This document shows, in pieces, positions 36,021 to 45,945 of a stretch of DNA of 64,000 nucleotides. The stretch is taken from positions 19,552 through 83,551 of the forward strand of contig NZ_JANHAP010000014.1 in the NCBI RefSeq assembly GCF_024734385.1. Direction: 5' to 3'. Positions within the stretch are counted from its first letter, which is position 1, and every line of letters begins with the position of its first letter. Below the pieces are notes generated by a model. It searched no databases. It was not told the DNA's origin and was given only the letters and a program-made list of their open reading frames with translations. The position numbers and the translations under genes are program-made. The DNA comes from Dasania sp. GY-MA-18 (GTDB taxonomy: Bacteria; Pseudomonadota; Gammaproteobacteria; Pseudomonadales; Dasaniaceae).

Positions 36021-36042
36021 CCGCCTATGGCGAGCCTTTTTT
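36012..36042 (-). terminator. Intrinsic terminator of tRNA-fMet
   Basis: AAAAAAGGC-C-CGCC and GGCG-A-GCCTTTTTT pair around a 3-nt loop with one internal mismatch; a T-run follows on the minus strand, just beyond the CCA end of the tRNA. Confidence 0.85.
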
Positions 36043-36045
36043 ATT

Positions 36046-36122
<77 letters not shown>

Positions 36123-36192
36123 CTTAACTTTGCTGATACTAGCTCAGCGTGAGAGTGGTTCTGGTTGAGCCGCTCTCCGTAATGAGCCGCGC

Positions 36193-36221
36193 ATATTAGT
36201 GATCTACTCCGTGGTCGTCAA
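36193..36221 (-). promoter_or_regulatory. tRNA-fMet promoter
   Basis: Minus strand TTGACG (36221-36216), 17 bases, TAATAT (36198-36193), then a GCGCGGC discriminator typical of stringently controlled stable-RNA genes. Transcription should begin near 36186. Confidence 0.82.
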
Positions 36222-36468
36222 GGGGAATCTGGTGTTTAGTGTTATAAATGCGATAAATATAAAAAGCTGGTGGTTTTGTGTGCAGTGTTGCGCTGGTTGC
36301 TGGCTTTTGTGTACGGTTTTTGTACCATTCTATCGGGGAGTTATACGGTGTTCGGGTGGGGGCTAGGTTGCTCGTGGCTGGCTGCATTTCGGATGACTAA
36401 TTCCACTATTTCCGGTATGGTTCACCGCTAATTTAACCCATTCAAAATGAAGTGAGCACGGTATCTCT
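36222..36468. other. Intergenic region upstream of the acyltransferase gene
   Basis: I see no gene, terminator or convincing promoter for the + strand here; the minus-strand frame at 36196-36387 lacks coding character. Confidence 0.5.
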
Positions 36469-37629
36469 ATGGGCCAGTTTGCCGAAATACGACCCTACAA
36501 TGATGATGAAGTCTCTCCCGTACTTGAGCGTCTAGTAAACGATAAGGAATTTATCGCTGCGGTGGCGAGTTTGCGCCTGGGGGGCTGGCATAAATGCTGT
36601 AAGCCTGTGGTTTACCCTATCGTAAAACACATATTGCGCAAACAGGTCAGCGGCATTAGTACGGTGCGCGAGGTGCAGGCGCTGGTGAAGTCGTATATGG
36701 ACGGTATGGTGGATAAAACCACTAGCCAGTGCACAGTGTCGGGGCTGGAAAAGTTAGATCCCAAACAATCATATTTATTTATCAGTAATCACCGTGATAT
36801 CGCACTAGACCCCGCCTTTGTTAATTATGCTGTTAGCCATAACGGTTTTGATATGGTGCGCATCGCCATAGGCGATAATTTATTAACCAAGCCCTATGTG
36901 TCTGACTTAATGCGGCTTAATAAAAGTTTTATTGTTAAGCGCTCTGCCAAAGGCCGGGCTATGTTGGCGGCTTATAAATTACTGTCGCGTTATATACGCC
37001 ATTCCATAGAAGTAGACCACAATCCTATATGGATAGCCCAGCGCGAGGGCCGCGCCAAAGATGGCAACGATAAAACCGAACCGGCCATGATTAAAATGAT
37101 AGCCATGAGCCAGCACAAACAGCAGGAAAGCTTTTCCGAATTTATTAATAAAATGCGCATAGTGCCGGTAGCTATTTCCTATGAGCTGGATCCCTGCGAT
37201 GGCGCTAAAGCAAAAGAGTTATATGAGAAGGCTACCCACGGTCATTATCAAAAGGGCGAGCATGAGGATGTGACCAGCATCGCTTTAGGTATCTCTGGCG
37301 ATAAGGACCATGTGCATGTGTCCTTTGGTGAGCCGCTGCAGGGTGAGTTTGACAATGCCGACGATGTGGCTGCTGCCATAGATCAGCAAATTTTTGCTAA
37401 CTATGTGTTACACCCCACCAATTTTATTGCCCATAAAATATTACATGGCAGTTACCCTGAGGGTGTTTATTCCGACCAGCGCAAGCCTTTTTCTATTACA
37501 GGTTTAGAGTCGGTAGAACAGGCTTTTCAAAAACGTATAGACGCTTTGCCTGCAGAGCACAGGCCTTACGCCCTGGGTATTTATGCCAACCCCATAGACC
37601 GCATACGCGAGCGGCAGGCACAGGGCTGA
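36469..37629 (+). CDS. PlsC-domain (1-acylglycerol-3-phosphate-like) acyltransferase
   Basis: A 386-residue protein with the acyltransferase motif in FISNHRDIALDPAF (residues ~103-117), where the His-Asp pair catalyses acyl transfer, followed by a FIVKRSAKGR-type glycerophosphate motif and WIAQREGRAKDG. It is longer than E. coli PlsC and lacks obvious membrane spans, so its acceptor is uncertain. It overlaps dinG by one base (TGATG), indicating coupled translation. Confidence 0.82.
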   Translation: MGQFAEIRPYNDDEVSPVLERLVNDKEFIAAVASLRLGGWHKCCKPVVYPIVKHILRKQVSGISTVREVQALVKSYMDGMVDKTTSQCTVSGLEKLDPKQSYLFISNHRDIALDPAFVNYAVSHNGFDMVRIAIGDNLLTKPYVSDLMRLNKSFIVKRSAKGRAMLAAYKLLSRYIRHSIEVDHNPIWIAQREGRAKDGNDKTEPAMIKMIAMSQHKQQESFSEFINKMRIVPVAISYELDPCDGAKAKELYEKATHGHYQKGEHEDVTSIALGISGDKDHVHVSFGEPLQGEFDNADDVAAAIDQQIFANYVLHPTNFIAHKILHGSYPEGVYSDQRKPFSITGLESVEQAFQKRIDALPAEHRPYALGIYANPIDRIRERQAQG

Positions 37630-39758
37630 TGCTAACCGATGAGCTAAAAGCAGAAATACAAGGCGCTTATCGCCACCTACTAGACAGTAAAAGTTTAAAG
37701 CCACGCTTGGGTCAGCGCTTAATGATGGCTGAAGTGGCCAGAACCTTGGCCGGGGCCGATATGGATGCCAACGGCCATCGCGAGGGCAGTGCTAAAGTCT
37801 GCGTGGCTGAGGCTGGCACCGGCACCGGTAAAACTATCGCCTATACCTTATCCGCTATTCCTATAGCCAAGGCCCTAGATAAAACGCTAATCATTTCTAC
37901 CGCTACCGTCGCCTTGCAAGAGCAGGTAGTGCATAAAGACCTACCTGATATTTTGCAGCACAGCGGTTTACATTTTACCTTTGCTTTGGCCAAGGGGCGC
38001 GGCCGCTATTTGTGTTTAAGTAAACTGGATAGCTTATTACAGGGCACTAATAGCAATCATCAAAGTCTGGCGCTGTACCCCGATGAGATGCAGCAGCAGG
38101 TGCAGGCGCAGGATCAAAAAGTTTACGATGCCATGCTCAATTCCCTGTCCACCGGTGATTGGGATGGCGACCGCGATAACTGGCCCGATGAGTTGGAAGT
38201 ATCGCTGTGGTCGCGGGTGACTACCGATCACGCACAGTGTACTGGCAGGCGTTGCCCCAATATACGCCAGTGTTATTTTTATAAGGGTCGCGAAGCTTTA
38301 GATAAAGTGGATGTGATAGTCGCCAACCACGATTTAGTGTTGGCGGATTTATCGCTGGGCGGCGGTGCAATTTTGCCCGACCCGGAAGATTGCATATATA
38401 TTTTTGACGAAGGCCACCATCTGCCAGAAAAAGCCATTAATCACTTTTCGCAATTTAGCCGGGTGCGCTCCACCGAGCGTTGGCTGGATCAGGGCGCCAA
38501 GGCCTTAGCCAAGGCGGCGCCAGAGTTGTCGACGACTACGGCGAACCAATATATACAGCGCCTGCCCGCCATTATGGATAGCTTAAAGCAGCAGCTGGGC
38601 ATGTTGTTCAATCATCTAGAGGCCAATGTTCAAACCCAGCCCGACCAGCGCGGGGCCATCCCCTACCACCGTTTTGCGCAGGGCATAGTGCCCGAGCCTT
38701 TGCGTTTGGCGGCACAGGAGCTGGCTGGTGGCTTTCGCGATATGCATGACTTGCTAGACAAGGCCTGCAATATTCTGGAAGAAGCCATTAATACTCAGGA
38801 GCACGGCATTACCGGCCCCGAGGCCGAAGCCTGGTATAGCTCGTTCTCTATGTTGCGCAGCCGGGCCGAGGGCAATCAACATTTATGGCAGGATTATAGC
38901 GGCGCAACAGCGGTGGAAGAGCCGCCGCAGGGGCGCTGGGTGGCGGTAGTAGAAGGGGCGGGTGGGCAGTTAGATTTTGAGGTGTCCAGCAGTCCGATTT
39001 TGGCGGCCAATACCCTGCAGCGCTATTTGTGGTCGCGTTGTTTTTCGGCGGTGGTGACCTCTGCCACGATTACGGCTTTGGGCAGTTTTGAGCGCTTTAT
39101 GATGCGTGCTGGCACTCCAGCCGATGCCGCTTATATAGTTGTGCCCAGCCCCTTTAATCATGCCGAGGCTGGTGAGCTGGTGGTACCCGCCATGCGCAGT
39201 GAGCCCTCCAATGCTGATGCGCACACTGAAGAGTTAATCGAGTTATTGCCGCAAATACTCGCAGCCGATAGCGGCAGCCTGGTGTTGTTTTCTTCTAAGC
39301 GGCAATTGGAAAACGTCTATGATGGCCTGCCCCTAGTGTGGCGGCAAAAAATTCTGCGGCAAAGCGATTACTCTAAACAGGAGGTGTTGCGACGACATCG
39401 TGCAGCCATTGACGATAAGCAGCAATCTATTTTGTTTGGCTTAGCCAGCTTTGCCGAGGGAGTGGATTTGCCGGGAGATTATTGCAGCCATGTGGTGATT
39501 GCCAAAATCCCCTTTGCGGTGCCCGATCAACCCGTAGAGGCGGCATTGTCGGAGTGGATAGAGTTGCGCGGCGGCAACCCCTTTATGGATATCAGCGTGC
39601 CCGATGCTTCACTGCGCTTAATACAGGCCAGTGGCCGCTTGCTACGTACCGAGAGCGATAGCGGTAAAGTGACCTTGTTGGATAGGCGGGTGGTGAGCAA
39701 GCGCTATGGCCGCGCCTTATTAGATGCGCTGCCGCCGTTTAGGCACAGTTTAGGTTAG
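37629..39758 (+). CDS. dinG: ATP-dependent DNA helicase DinG (XPD-like, Fe-S)
   Basis: A 709-residue 5'-3' superfamily-2 helicase. Walker A AEAGTGTGKT is near residue 60, and the DEAH-type box reads FDEGHH. Four Cys expected for the 4Fe-4S cluster are present (C129, C204, C209, C215). C-terminal motifs include LFSSKRQLENVY and QASGRLLRTESDSG. DinG unwinds R-loops and D-loops. It is coupled to the upstream acyltransferase gene. Confidence 0.95.
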   Translation: MLTDELKAEIQGAYRHLLDSKSLKPRLGQRLMMAEVARTLAGADMDANGHREGSAKVCVAEAGTGTGKTIAYTLSAIPIAKALDKTLIISTATVALQEQVVHKDLPDILQHSGLHFTFALAKGRGRYLCLSKLDSLLQGTNSNHQSLALYPDEMQQQVQAQDQKVYDAMLNSLSTGDWDGDRDNWPDELEVSLWSRVTTDHAQCTGRRCPNIRQCYFYKGREALDKVDVIVANHDLVLADLSLGGGAILPDPEDCIYIFDEGHHLPEKAINHFSQFSRVRSTERWLDQGAKALAKAAPELSTTTANQYIQRLPAIMDSLKQQLGMLFNHLEANVQTQPDQRGAIPYHRFAQGIVPEPLRLAAQELAGGFRDMHDLLDKACNILEEAINTQEHGITGPEAEAWYSSFSMLRSRAEGNQHLWQDYSGATAVEEPPQGRWVAVVEGAGGQLDFEVSSSPILAANTLQRYLWSRCFSAVVTSATITALGSFERFMMRAGTPADAAYIVVPSPFNHAEAGELVVPAMRSEPSNADAHTEELIELLPQILAADSGSLVLFSSKRQLENVYDGLPLVWRQKILRQSDYSKQEVLRRHRAAIDDKQQSILFGLASFAEGVDLPGDYCSHVVIAKIPFAVPDQPVEAALSEWIELRGGNPFMDISVPDASLRLIQASGRLLRTESDSGKVTLLDRRVVSKRYGRALLDALPPFRHSLG

Positions 39759-39763
39759 CGGCG

Positions 39764-40087
39764 ATGACTAAAGCCATAACCTTGGCCTCGTTATTAATGG
39801 ACTTGCAGCTATTGTTGCGGCAGTTGGGTCATTGGCAGGCTGAGCGACCCAGTGCGCAAGCGCTGGCTAGCCAGCAGCCCTTTTGCGTGGATACACTGAG
39901 TTTTCCCCAGTGGTTACAGTTTATATTTATAGAGCGCCTGCAATTATTGCTGGATCAACAGTTGGCGCTACCCACTAGCTGCCAGGTCTGCCCCATGGCC
40001 GAGCAATATTTTAATCAGGATTTAGTGCGGGTGCAGGAGCTACTCGCTTGCCTGCAGCAAATTGATAGGCTGCTGTCGGCAGCCTAG
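39764..40087 (+). CDS. yqcC: YqcC-family protein (DUF446)
   Basis: 107 residues matching the YqcC/DUF446 pattern: an LLMDLQLLLRQLGHW start, PFCVDTLSFPQWLQFIFIERL (quoted in part) and a Cys-containing C-terminus. The function is unknown; in other gammaproteobacteria the family neighbours truC. Five bases after dinG, so cotranscribed. Confidence 0.85.
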   Translation: MTKAITLASLLMDLQLLLRQLGHWQAERPSAQALASQQPFCVDTLSFPQWLQFIFIERLQLLLDQQLALPTSCQVCPMAEQYFNQDLVRVQELLACLQQIDRLLSAA

Positions 40088-40094
40088 CCTTCAA

Positions 40095-40724
40095 CTATTC
40101 GTGGTTGTTAACCAGCTGCCCCTCTACCGCCATAAACATACGCACTAAATGCGCCAGTGAGTTGGCGCTTAGTTTCTCCATGACTCTGGCTCGGTGTATT
40201 TCTACGGTGCGCTGGCTAATATCTAAATCTATGGCGATAACCTTATTGGCCTTGCCCTCTACCATTAGCTGCATAACATCTCTTTCGCGCGGGGTGAGCT
40301 CGTTCATGCGCTGCATAATGACTTGCCGTTGTTGCAGGCTGGCGCGGTTTTCCTCGTCCAGCGCCATGGCGGTGGCTATTTTGTCCAGCAGTTCTTGCTC
40401 GCGATAAGGCTTTTGCACAAAGTCTATAGCCCCTTGTTGCATGGCCTCTACAGCCATGGGTACATCGCCGTGGCCGGTAACAAAAATAATTGGCAATATG
40501 GAATTTAATTCATTGAGTTTGCGCTGTAGCTCCATGCCGTTAATGCCGGGCATGCGTATGTCCAACACTATGCAGCCGGCCATCTCTTGGTTGTAGATGG
40601 ATAAAAAGCTATCGGCATTGGCAAAGGCTTTGGTTTTTCGTCCTATAGACTCAAGCATCATCTGCAAGGAATCACGTACTGCATCATCATCTTCAATAAT
40701 ATGAACGCAAGGTTGTAAATCCAT
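40095..40724 (-). CDS. FixJ/NarL-family response regulator
   Basis: A 209-residue regulator. The receiver has E11-D12-D13, phospho-acceptor D55 (LDIRMPG) and KPY switch lysine. The C-terminal LuxR-type helix-turn-helix reads LTPRERDVMQLMVEGKANK (quoted in part) and ISQRTVEIHRARVMEKL. FixJ-type regulators activate sigma-70 promoters. Two kinase genes are divergent from it, and the second (FixL-like HisKA) is the probable cognate kinase. Confidence 0.93.
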   Translation of the reverse strand: MDLQPCVHIIEDDDAVRDSLQMMLESIGRKTKAFANADSFLSIYNQEMAGCIVLDIRMPGINGMELQRKLNELNSILPIIFVTGHGDVPMAVEAMQQGAIDFVQKPYREQELLDKIATAMALDEENRASLQQRQVIMQRMNELTPRERDVMQLMVEGKANKVIAIDLDISQRTVEIHRARVMEKLSANSLAHLVRMFMAVEGQLVNNHE

Positions 40725-40914
40725 AGCTGTGTTTCCTTGTTATCTTTTTGTGAGGCTAAACATGCGCCACTTTATAGCTAAGTGTGGGTATTTGTACCTA
40801 TACCGGCTTATGAAATGCTGGCCTAGTATTAATACCTATTTATATTTAACAATAATCGTTTATCGGCAAGCTTGCCAGAAAACTTGCGGTATTTAATGGA
40901 TTGAAGGCCAAAAG

Positions 40915-43602
40915 ATGAAAAGAGCCAAACACAGTCTCATACATAGCTATCTTGTCAGTATGTTACTGGTTGCCATCCTGCCGGTTACCTTAGTGGGCTA
41001 TTTGTGGATAGCCGATGCTCGGCAAAGCTTTCAGCAATCCGCAGCGCTGTGGCAGCAAAGCCATATGCAAAAGTATAGGGCAGAGCTAAGCCAGCAAGTT
41101 GCCAGTGTGCTCAGTTATATAGAGTTTCGCCAGTCACAAATGCAGCAGCTGTTGCGTCAGGGTTTACGCTACCGTGTTGAAGAGGCTATGGTTATTGCCG
41201 ACGCTCTATACCAGTCTGGTGCAGATCAGGCCTCTGTGCTTAGCGCCTTAAGGAAGCTACAGTTACAAGCGCAGCATGGTTATTACACGGTGCTTAGCCC
41301 TGAAGGCAGTATCTTATTAGGGCAGAAGCGGCCCCATCTAGAGCAGCGCTCGTTATTACAGCTCTACCAAGGCGAGGAACGCTTGGCTTTGCAAAATGCC
41401 TTGGCGGAGGTGGTTGCCAAGGGAGAGGTTTACCTCACCATACACGGGGTGTCGGAACAGCGCCCTAATACCGACCTGTTATTGGCCTTTGCGCAATATC
41501 ATCCACAGCTCAATATAGTGATTGTTAATCACAATGCGCTTAGCGTTATTGCGCAACAGGTGCGAGCAGAGGTTTTACAGCGTTTTGGTAATAACAACTC
41601 TATAGCTGATACCTCTATTTTTATACTGGATAAAGATGCTCAGCTATTAGTCAGGCCCGATAGTTTACAGGACTATGACCAGGTGACTGTTACTGAGGCG
41701 GGCCCCTCCCTGCCTCTGGTAGAACTTTGGCAGCAGTTGTTTGGCCTAGCGCAGCCTGATAGTGCGCAGCCGTCGCAACGTTTTTTAACTTATCAATTGC
41801 AGGGTGCGCAGTCAGCTGCAGTGGTGCCGGCGATGAGTTATGTGAGATCTCACCCCGAGTGGCAGTGGGTAGTGGGGGCGCAAATATTACTGGCGGACTA
41901 TTACCAAGAGTTAGCTCTACAGCAGCAAAGCTTTGACAAGAAAATCCAGCGTTCCATTATTTTTATTGTTGCAGTGATAGCCTTGTTTCTAATGCTAGTC
42001 AGTGCCATTGCTTATAGTTTTTACCGTGTTAATGAACGGGGTTTTAAGCGTTTTATACAATTTTTTAACCGCAGTGGTGAGCAGGCCGAGGCTATAGCAG
42101 TAGAGGATTTACCGTACAAAGAGTTTGTAGAGTTAGCTCATCATGCCAACCATATGTTGGCGCAACGTAAATCCTATGAGCAGGATTTAAGGCGTAGTAA
42201 ACGTCGATTTCGTTTGGCTTTAAAAGCTTCTAATAGCTATTTGTGGGAGCTGGATGTTAGCAAGCAATGGCTTAAATTTACCGGCAAGTTTCTAACGAAG
42301 TTGGGTTATCAGCAGCTGCCCGGGCAAGAAAGTATAGGCGTTGAGCAGTTGCTGGATATTTGCCATCCCGATGATAAAGCCATCGTAGCCGACGGGCTAG
42401 TAACACATAACCCGCAATTGGCGGCGGCGGGTATAGAGTTTCGCATTAAACATGCGCAAGGGGGTTATCACTGGTTTCATAGCCGCGGTGGTGTTATTGG
42501 TGAAAGGTTGGCGGGTGAAGCTGGCTTTTTGGCAGGTATAGTGACGGATATAGGCGATAGAAAATGTTTAGAGTCTGATTTGCAGCGCGCTCACGTTGAG
42601 GTGGAAGAGGCCTGCCATGTGCGTGAGCAGTTTTTAGCGAGTATGAGTCACGAGTTACACACGCCCTTAAATAATATTTTAGGGCATCTGCAATTGTTGC
42701 AGCGTGATCCTGAAATGAATGATGAGCAGCGCCGACAATTGCAGTCTGCAGAGCAGGCGGGTAATTATTTATTGCGCTTGGTAAATGATATTTTAGAGTT
42801 ATCAAAAATTGATAGCGGCTATATGCCCGTGCAAGTGGGTGAATATTGCTTGGTTGAGTTGGTGCAGGGGGTAGTGGATAAAATGACTAGCAAGGCCAGC
42901 GCCAAAGGCTTGGCGTTAGTGCTGGATGTCGATGCAAGTCTGCCCCAAAAAGTCGCGCTAGATGGCTTTAAACTCAAACAAATATTAATGAACTTATTGT
43001 CGAATGCGATTAAATATACTCAGTGTGGCCAAGTTCGCCTATCGGTGACTTTAGCAGAGCCCTTGCCGCAGTGCTCAGGGCCTAGCTTGAGGTTTGCCAT
43101 CAGTGATACCGGTATAGGTATTGATGAGTGTATGGCCCAAGAGATTTTCAAACCCTTCACTCAACTAGGGGGCGCCAATGCTAGGGGCACGGGCCTGGGT
43201 TTACCCATTTGTTGGCGGCTAAGCCAGGCATTGGGTGGCGAGCTTAGCGTTGCCAGCAGTCTAGGTCAGGGCAGCTGTTTTAGCCTAAGTTTACCCCTGC
43301 ATGCGGTAGGTGCCGATGTAGTGGGTGAGTATGATAGCCAGCAGTTGGCTGCGCCATCGCTAGCACCGCCAGCGCTCACTGGCCTGGCTGCCGAGCAGTA
43401 TGAGCAGCTGCGCTGGGCTGCCAACAGGGGCGATATAGAGCGGCTGCGTGAGCTGTTTCAACACTTAGCAGAAAGCGGTTTTGGTGATAGTGATTGGCTG
43501 TTATATTGCCGTCAGCAGTTATCTGATTTTGACTTGAAAGGACTGCTGGATTTTTTAAATGGGCAGTTGAGCGAAAATAACAGGCAGGGAGCTCTTACAT
43601 GA
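40915..43602 (+). CDS. Membrane sensor histidine kinase with Cache-like and PAS domains
   Basis: An 895-residue kinase: TM1 (~8-27), a ~310-residue periplasmic Cache-like sensor, TM2 (~344-367), a PAS domain (~425-555), then the kinase core. The phospho-accepting His is H579 in SHELHTPLN; the usual R is H here. ATP-site motifs are NLLSNAIKY, DTGIGID and GTGLGLPI. About 90 residues after the kinase domain (ending FLNGQL) hold no receiver. It is divergent from the FixJ-like gene and 16 bases before the next kinase. Confidence 0.9.
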   Translation: MKRAKHSLIHSYLVSMLLVAILPVTLVGYLWIADARQSFQQSAALWQQSHMQKYRAELSQQVASVLSYIEFRQSQMQQLLRQGLRYRVEEAMVIADALYQSGADQASVLSALRKLQLQAQHGYYTVLSPEGSILLGQKRPHLEQRSLLQLYQGEERLALQNALAEVVAKGEVYLTIHGVSEQRPNTDLLLAFAQYHPQLNIVIVNHNALSVIAQQVRAEVLQRFGNNNSIADTSIFILDKDAQLLVRPDSLQDYDQVTVTEAGPSLPLVELWQQLFGLAQPDSAQPSQRFLTYQLQGAQSAAVVPAMSYVRSHPEWQWVVGAQILLADYYQELALQQQSFDKKIQRSIIFIVAVIALFLMLVSAIAYSFYRVNERGFKRFIQFFNRSGEQAEAIAVEDLPYKEFVELAHHANHMLAQRKSYEQDLRRSKRRFRLALKASNSYLWELDVSKQWLKFTGKFLTKLGYQQLPGQESIGVEQLLDICHPDDKAIVADGLVTHNPQLAAAGIEFRIKHAQGGYHWFHSRGGVIGERLAGEAGFLAGIVTDIGDRKCLESDLQRAHVEVEEACHVREQFLASMSHELHTPLNNILGHLQLLQRDPEMNDEQRRQLQSAEQAGNYLLRLVNDILELSKIDSGYMPVQVGEYCLVELVQGVVDKMTSKASAKGLALVLDVDASLPQKVALDGFKLKQILMNLLSNAIKYTQCGQVRLSVTLAEPLPQCSGPSLRFAISDTGIGIDECMAQEIFKPFTQLGGANARGTGLGLPICWRLSQALGGELSVASSLGQGSCFSLSLPLHAVGADVVGEYDSQQLAAPSLAPPALTGLAAEQYEQLRWAANRGDIERLRELFQHLAESGFGDSDWLLYCRQQLSDFDLKGLLDFLNGQLSENNRQGALT

Positions 43603-43618
43603 GTTTACATACTTAGCT

Positions 43619-45184
43619 ATGGATACTGACAAAAATAAAGCTGCGTCTCAGCAGGTGGCAATAGAATCCTTGCTGCTGGTTGATGATAACCCCATCAACC
43701 TGCAAATCCTGTATAAAACCTTGGAGCCTACTGGCCATAGATTGCATGTTGCCAAAGATGGCGAAACGGCGCTGGCTATTGCCAGAGAGGTAAAGCCCTT
43801 TTTGATTTTGCTGGATATTATGATGCCAGGCATGGATGGCTATGAGGTATGCCAGGCATTAAAAAAAGATCCAGAAACCGCGCATATTGCGGTGATCTTT
43901 TTATCAGCGCTAGAGGATAGCGCCGCTAAGGTGAAGGGCTTTGCCGTCGGCGGGGTCGACTATATTTCCAAACCCTTTCAGGCTGACGAGGTGGTTGCCA
44001 GAGTCAGCAATCATATCAAAATACACCGTTTGGAGACCGAGCTGGCCAGGCGTAATAGCGAGCTGGAGTCAGAAAACTTACAAATATTAAATGCTGTTAG
44101 TGAGGGTATTATCGGCCTGGATAAAGATGGCCGGGTGCTGTTAATGAATCCCGCGGCAACGGCGATTACTGGCTGGGCGGCGGCCGATTGTTTTGGCGAG
44201 TTGCTATCGACTATAGAGCTATTCAATTCTGATGATAGCTACCAAGTTATGGAGTACCAAAGCTTACCTTACCGCAGCTATTACCAAGGCATAGCGGCTC
44301 ATAGTGATATGGAGGTGATTCGCCGCCGCGATGGTACGCTCATACCGGTGGCGATTACCTGTAGCCCTAGACCCGAGGGTGGGGCAGTGGTGGTGTTGCG
44401 CGATATTAGTGAGTGGGTGGCCAGCGAAGAAGCCTTAAAAGTGGCTCGCGAAGAGGTGGAATTGGAGCGCCAGCATATGGCGCATATGGAGCGCCTTAGC
44501 ACTACCGGCGAGATGGCTGCCGGCATAGCTCATGAGGTTAATCAACCGCTGACGGCTATAGTCAATTACGCACAGGTGGCTAAGCGTTTAATAGCGGCTG
44601 ATGAGCTGGACAAAGCCCGGCTTAGTGAGTTGCTGGAAAAGCTTAATACCCAATCTGTGCGCGCCTCAGAAGTGGTGCAGCGCATGCGCAGTTTTGTAAA
44701 AAAACCTGAGCAGGGCAGGCAGGTGTGTGACCCCAATGAGCTAATGAATGATGTGCTGGCGTTAGCGGAAATAGACTCTAGGGTTAACGATGTGCCGCTG
44801 CATTATGAGCCCGATGACTCCCTACCGCAGGTGTTAGCCGATCCGGTGCAAATTCAACAAGTGATATTGAATTTAATTCGTAATGCCATGGAGGCTAGCC
44901 ATCATCGTTCTGCCCATGTGGCTATAGTTGCGCCACCTAGTGTAATTGTTAGGGCGCAACTGCAGGGTGAAAGTGTGCGCTTTAGTGTTGTTGATAATGG
45001 CGGCGGTGTGGCGCAGGAGTTATGGGATAAGCTGTTTACCCCATTTTTTACCACTAAAGATAATGGTATGGGTATAGGCTTGGCTATCTGCCAGTCTATT
45101 GTGCAGGCCCATGGTGGGGAGTTAAGTTTTAATAATAATGCAGAGGGGGGAGCGACGTTCTTTTTTAGTTTGGCTGCAGCTTAA
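43619..45184 (+). CDS. Receiver-PAS-histidine kinase (FixL/NtrB-like)
   Basis: A 521-residue cytoplasmic protein: N-terminal receiver (phospho-acceptor D66 in LDIMMPG), a PAS domain (~155-275) and a kinase core with H305 in IAHEVNQPLTAI. The ATP site shows NLIRNAMEAS, DNGGGV and GMGIGLAI. A receiver in front of the kinase suggests it is itself controlled by phosphorylation, most simply by the membrane kinase encoded just upstream, and that it passes phosphate to the FixJ-like regulator. That wiring is inference. Confidence 0.92.
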   Translation: MDTDKNKAASQQVAIESLLLVDDNPINLQILYKTLEPTGHRLHVAKDGETALAIAREVKPFLILLDIMMPGMDGYEVCQALKKDPETAHIAVIFLSALEDSAAKVKGFAVGGVDYISKPFQADEVVARVSNHIKIHRLETELARRNSELESENLQILNAVSEGIIGLDKDGRVLLMNPAATAITGWAAADCFGELLSTIELFNSDDSYQVMEYQSLPYRSYYQGIAAHSDMEVIRRRDGTLIPVAITCSPRPEGGAVVVLRDISEWVASEEALKVAREEVELERQHMAHMERLSTTGEMAAGIAHEVNQPLTAIVNYAQVAKRLIAADELDKARLSELLEKLNTQSVRASEVVQRMRSFVKKPEQGRQVCDPNELMNDVLALAEIDSRVNDVPLHYEPDDSLPQVLADPVQIQQVILNLIRNAMEASHHRSAHVAIVAPPSVIVRAQLQGESVRFSVVDNGGGVAQELWDKLFTPFFTTKDNGMGIGLAICQSIVQAHGGELSFNNNAEGGATFFFSLAAA

Positions 45185-45213
45185 GCCTGCTAACGGTTAC
45201 GCTAAGCAGGCTT
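45183..45213. terminator. Hairpin between converging kinase and csrA genes
   Basis: AAGCCTGCT and AGCAGGCTT pair perfectly around a 13-nt loop, with the left arm overlapping the kinase stop codon. No T-run follows, so terminator strength is uncertain. Confidence 0.5.
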
Positions 45214-45225
45214 AAACTGTTGAAT

Positions 45226-45417
45226 TTAGGTATCTGACTTTTCCGTTGCACCCTGTTCGTCTTGTATGCGTAGGTAAACTTCTTCTCTGTGTACGCTAAC
45301 ATCCTTAGGTGCTTCTATGCCTAAACGTACTTGATTACCGCTAATGCCCAGCACTGATACTTTGACTTGATCGCCTATAACTAGGGTTTCACCTAAACGG
45401 CGTGATAAAACTAACAT
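45226..45417 (-). CDS. csrA: Carbon storage regulator CsrA
   Basis: 63 residues with the canonical start [15 protein letters not shown] and RNA-binding R44 region (VHREEV). CsrA binds GGA motifs in mRNA and controls biofilm, motility and carbon flow. The ribosome site GGAGG (45426-45422) is itself a potential CsrA target, suggesting autoregulation. A 17-base palindrome GCTCATTAATAATGAGC lies upstream at 45491. Confidence 0.97.
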   Translation of the reverse strand: MLVLSRRLGETLVIGDQVKVSVLGISGNQVRLGIEAPKDVSVHREEVYLRIQDEQGATEKSDT

Positions 45418-45611
45418 GATGCCTCCAAAAAAACGGGTACAGCGGCTTTGAGTGTATGAAATATTAGCGGCTATCTTATATGCAATACTTGCTCATTAAT
45501 AATGAGCTTATGTACTTATCGTTATAAGGGGTTGTACTTACCGCTGGTATTGCGCGACCAAGCAATCCTAACGGATTGGCTTAGTGTCGCTAACTCTATC
45601 TGTTAGGGTGA

Positions 45612-45836
45612 TTAATGTAAAGTGGTGGAGATAGGCTTGAGGCTCTCTTCTATATCTTTAAGCGTGGAGTTTTTTTGCGTGGGAGGTAGGGGGGGAGTGG
45701 CGGCATCTTGCTGCTCGCAGACATAGTGACGCAGTCGTCCAACGACGCTGGTCATAATTTCAATGGTTTGGCTAAGCTGATCTAAGGTCATTAAAATGGT
45801 TTCCGTATCCACGGGAACTTTTTTCTGCGTGCTCAT
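45612..45836 (-). CDS. Small hypothetical protein downstream of nrdB
   Basis: 74 residues, helical in the first half (TETILMTLDQLSQTIEIM) with a single Cys, then a Pro-rich C-terminus. ATG 45836 is preferred over 45872 because AAGG lies 8 bases before it. It is 109 bases after nrdB on the same strand. I do not recognise the family. Confidence 0.65.
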   Translation of the reverse strand: MSTQKKVPVDTETILMTLDQLSQTIEIMTSVVGRLRHYVCEQQDAATPPLPPTQKNSTLKDIEESLKPISTTLH

Positions 45837-45945
45837 AGTTCGGCCTTGACTCTGTGAGTGTAGGTTTAGCACCGACGCCTATCGGTGCTGTTGCTGTTGT
45901 CCTCTTACTGCACTAACGTTATCGCTATGTGGGTTGAGCTGGGAA

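Noticed and set aside
36196..36387. 63-residue minus-strand frame upstream of tRNA-fMet
   Set aside because: It overlaps the tRNA promoter and is low in sequence complexity.
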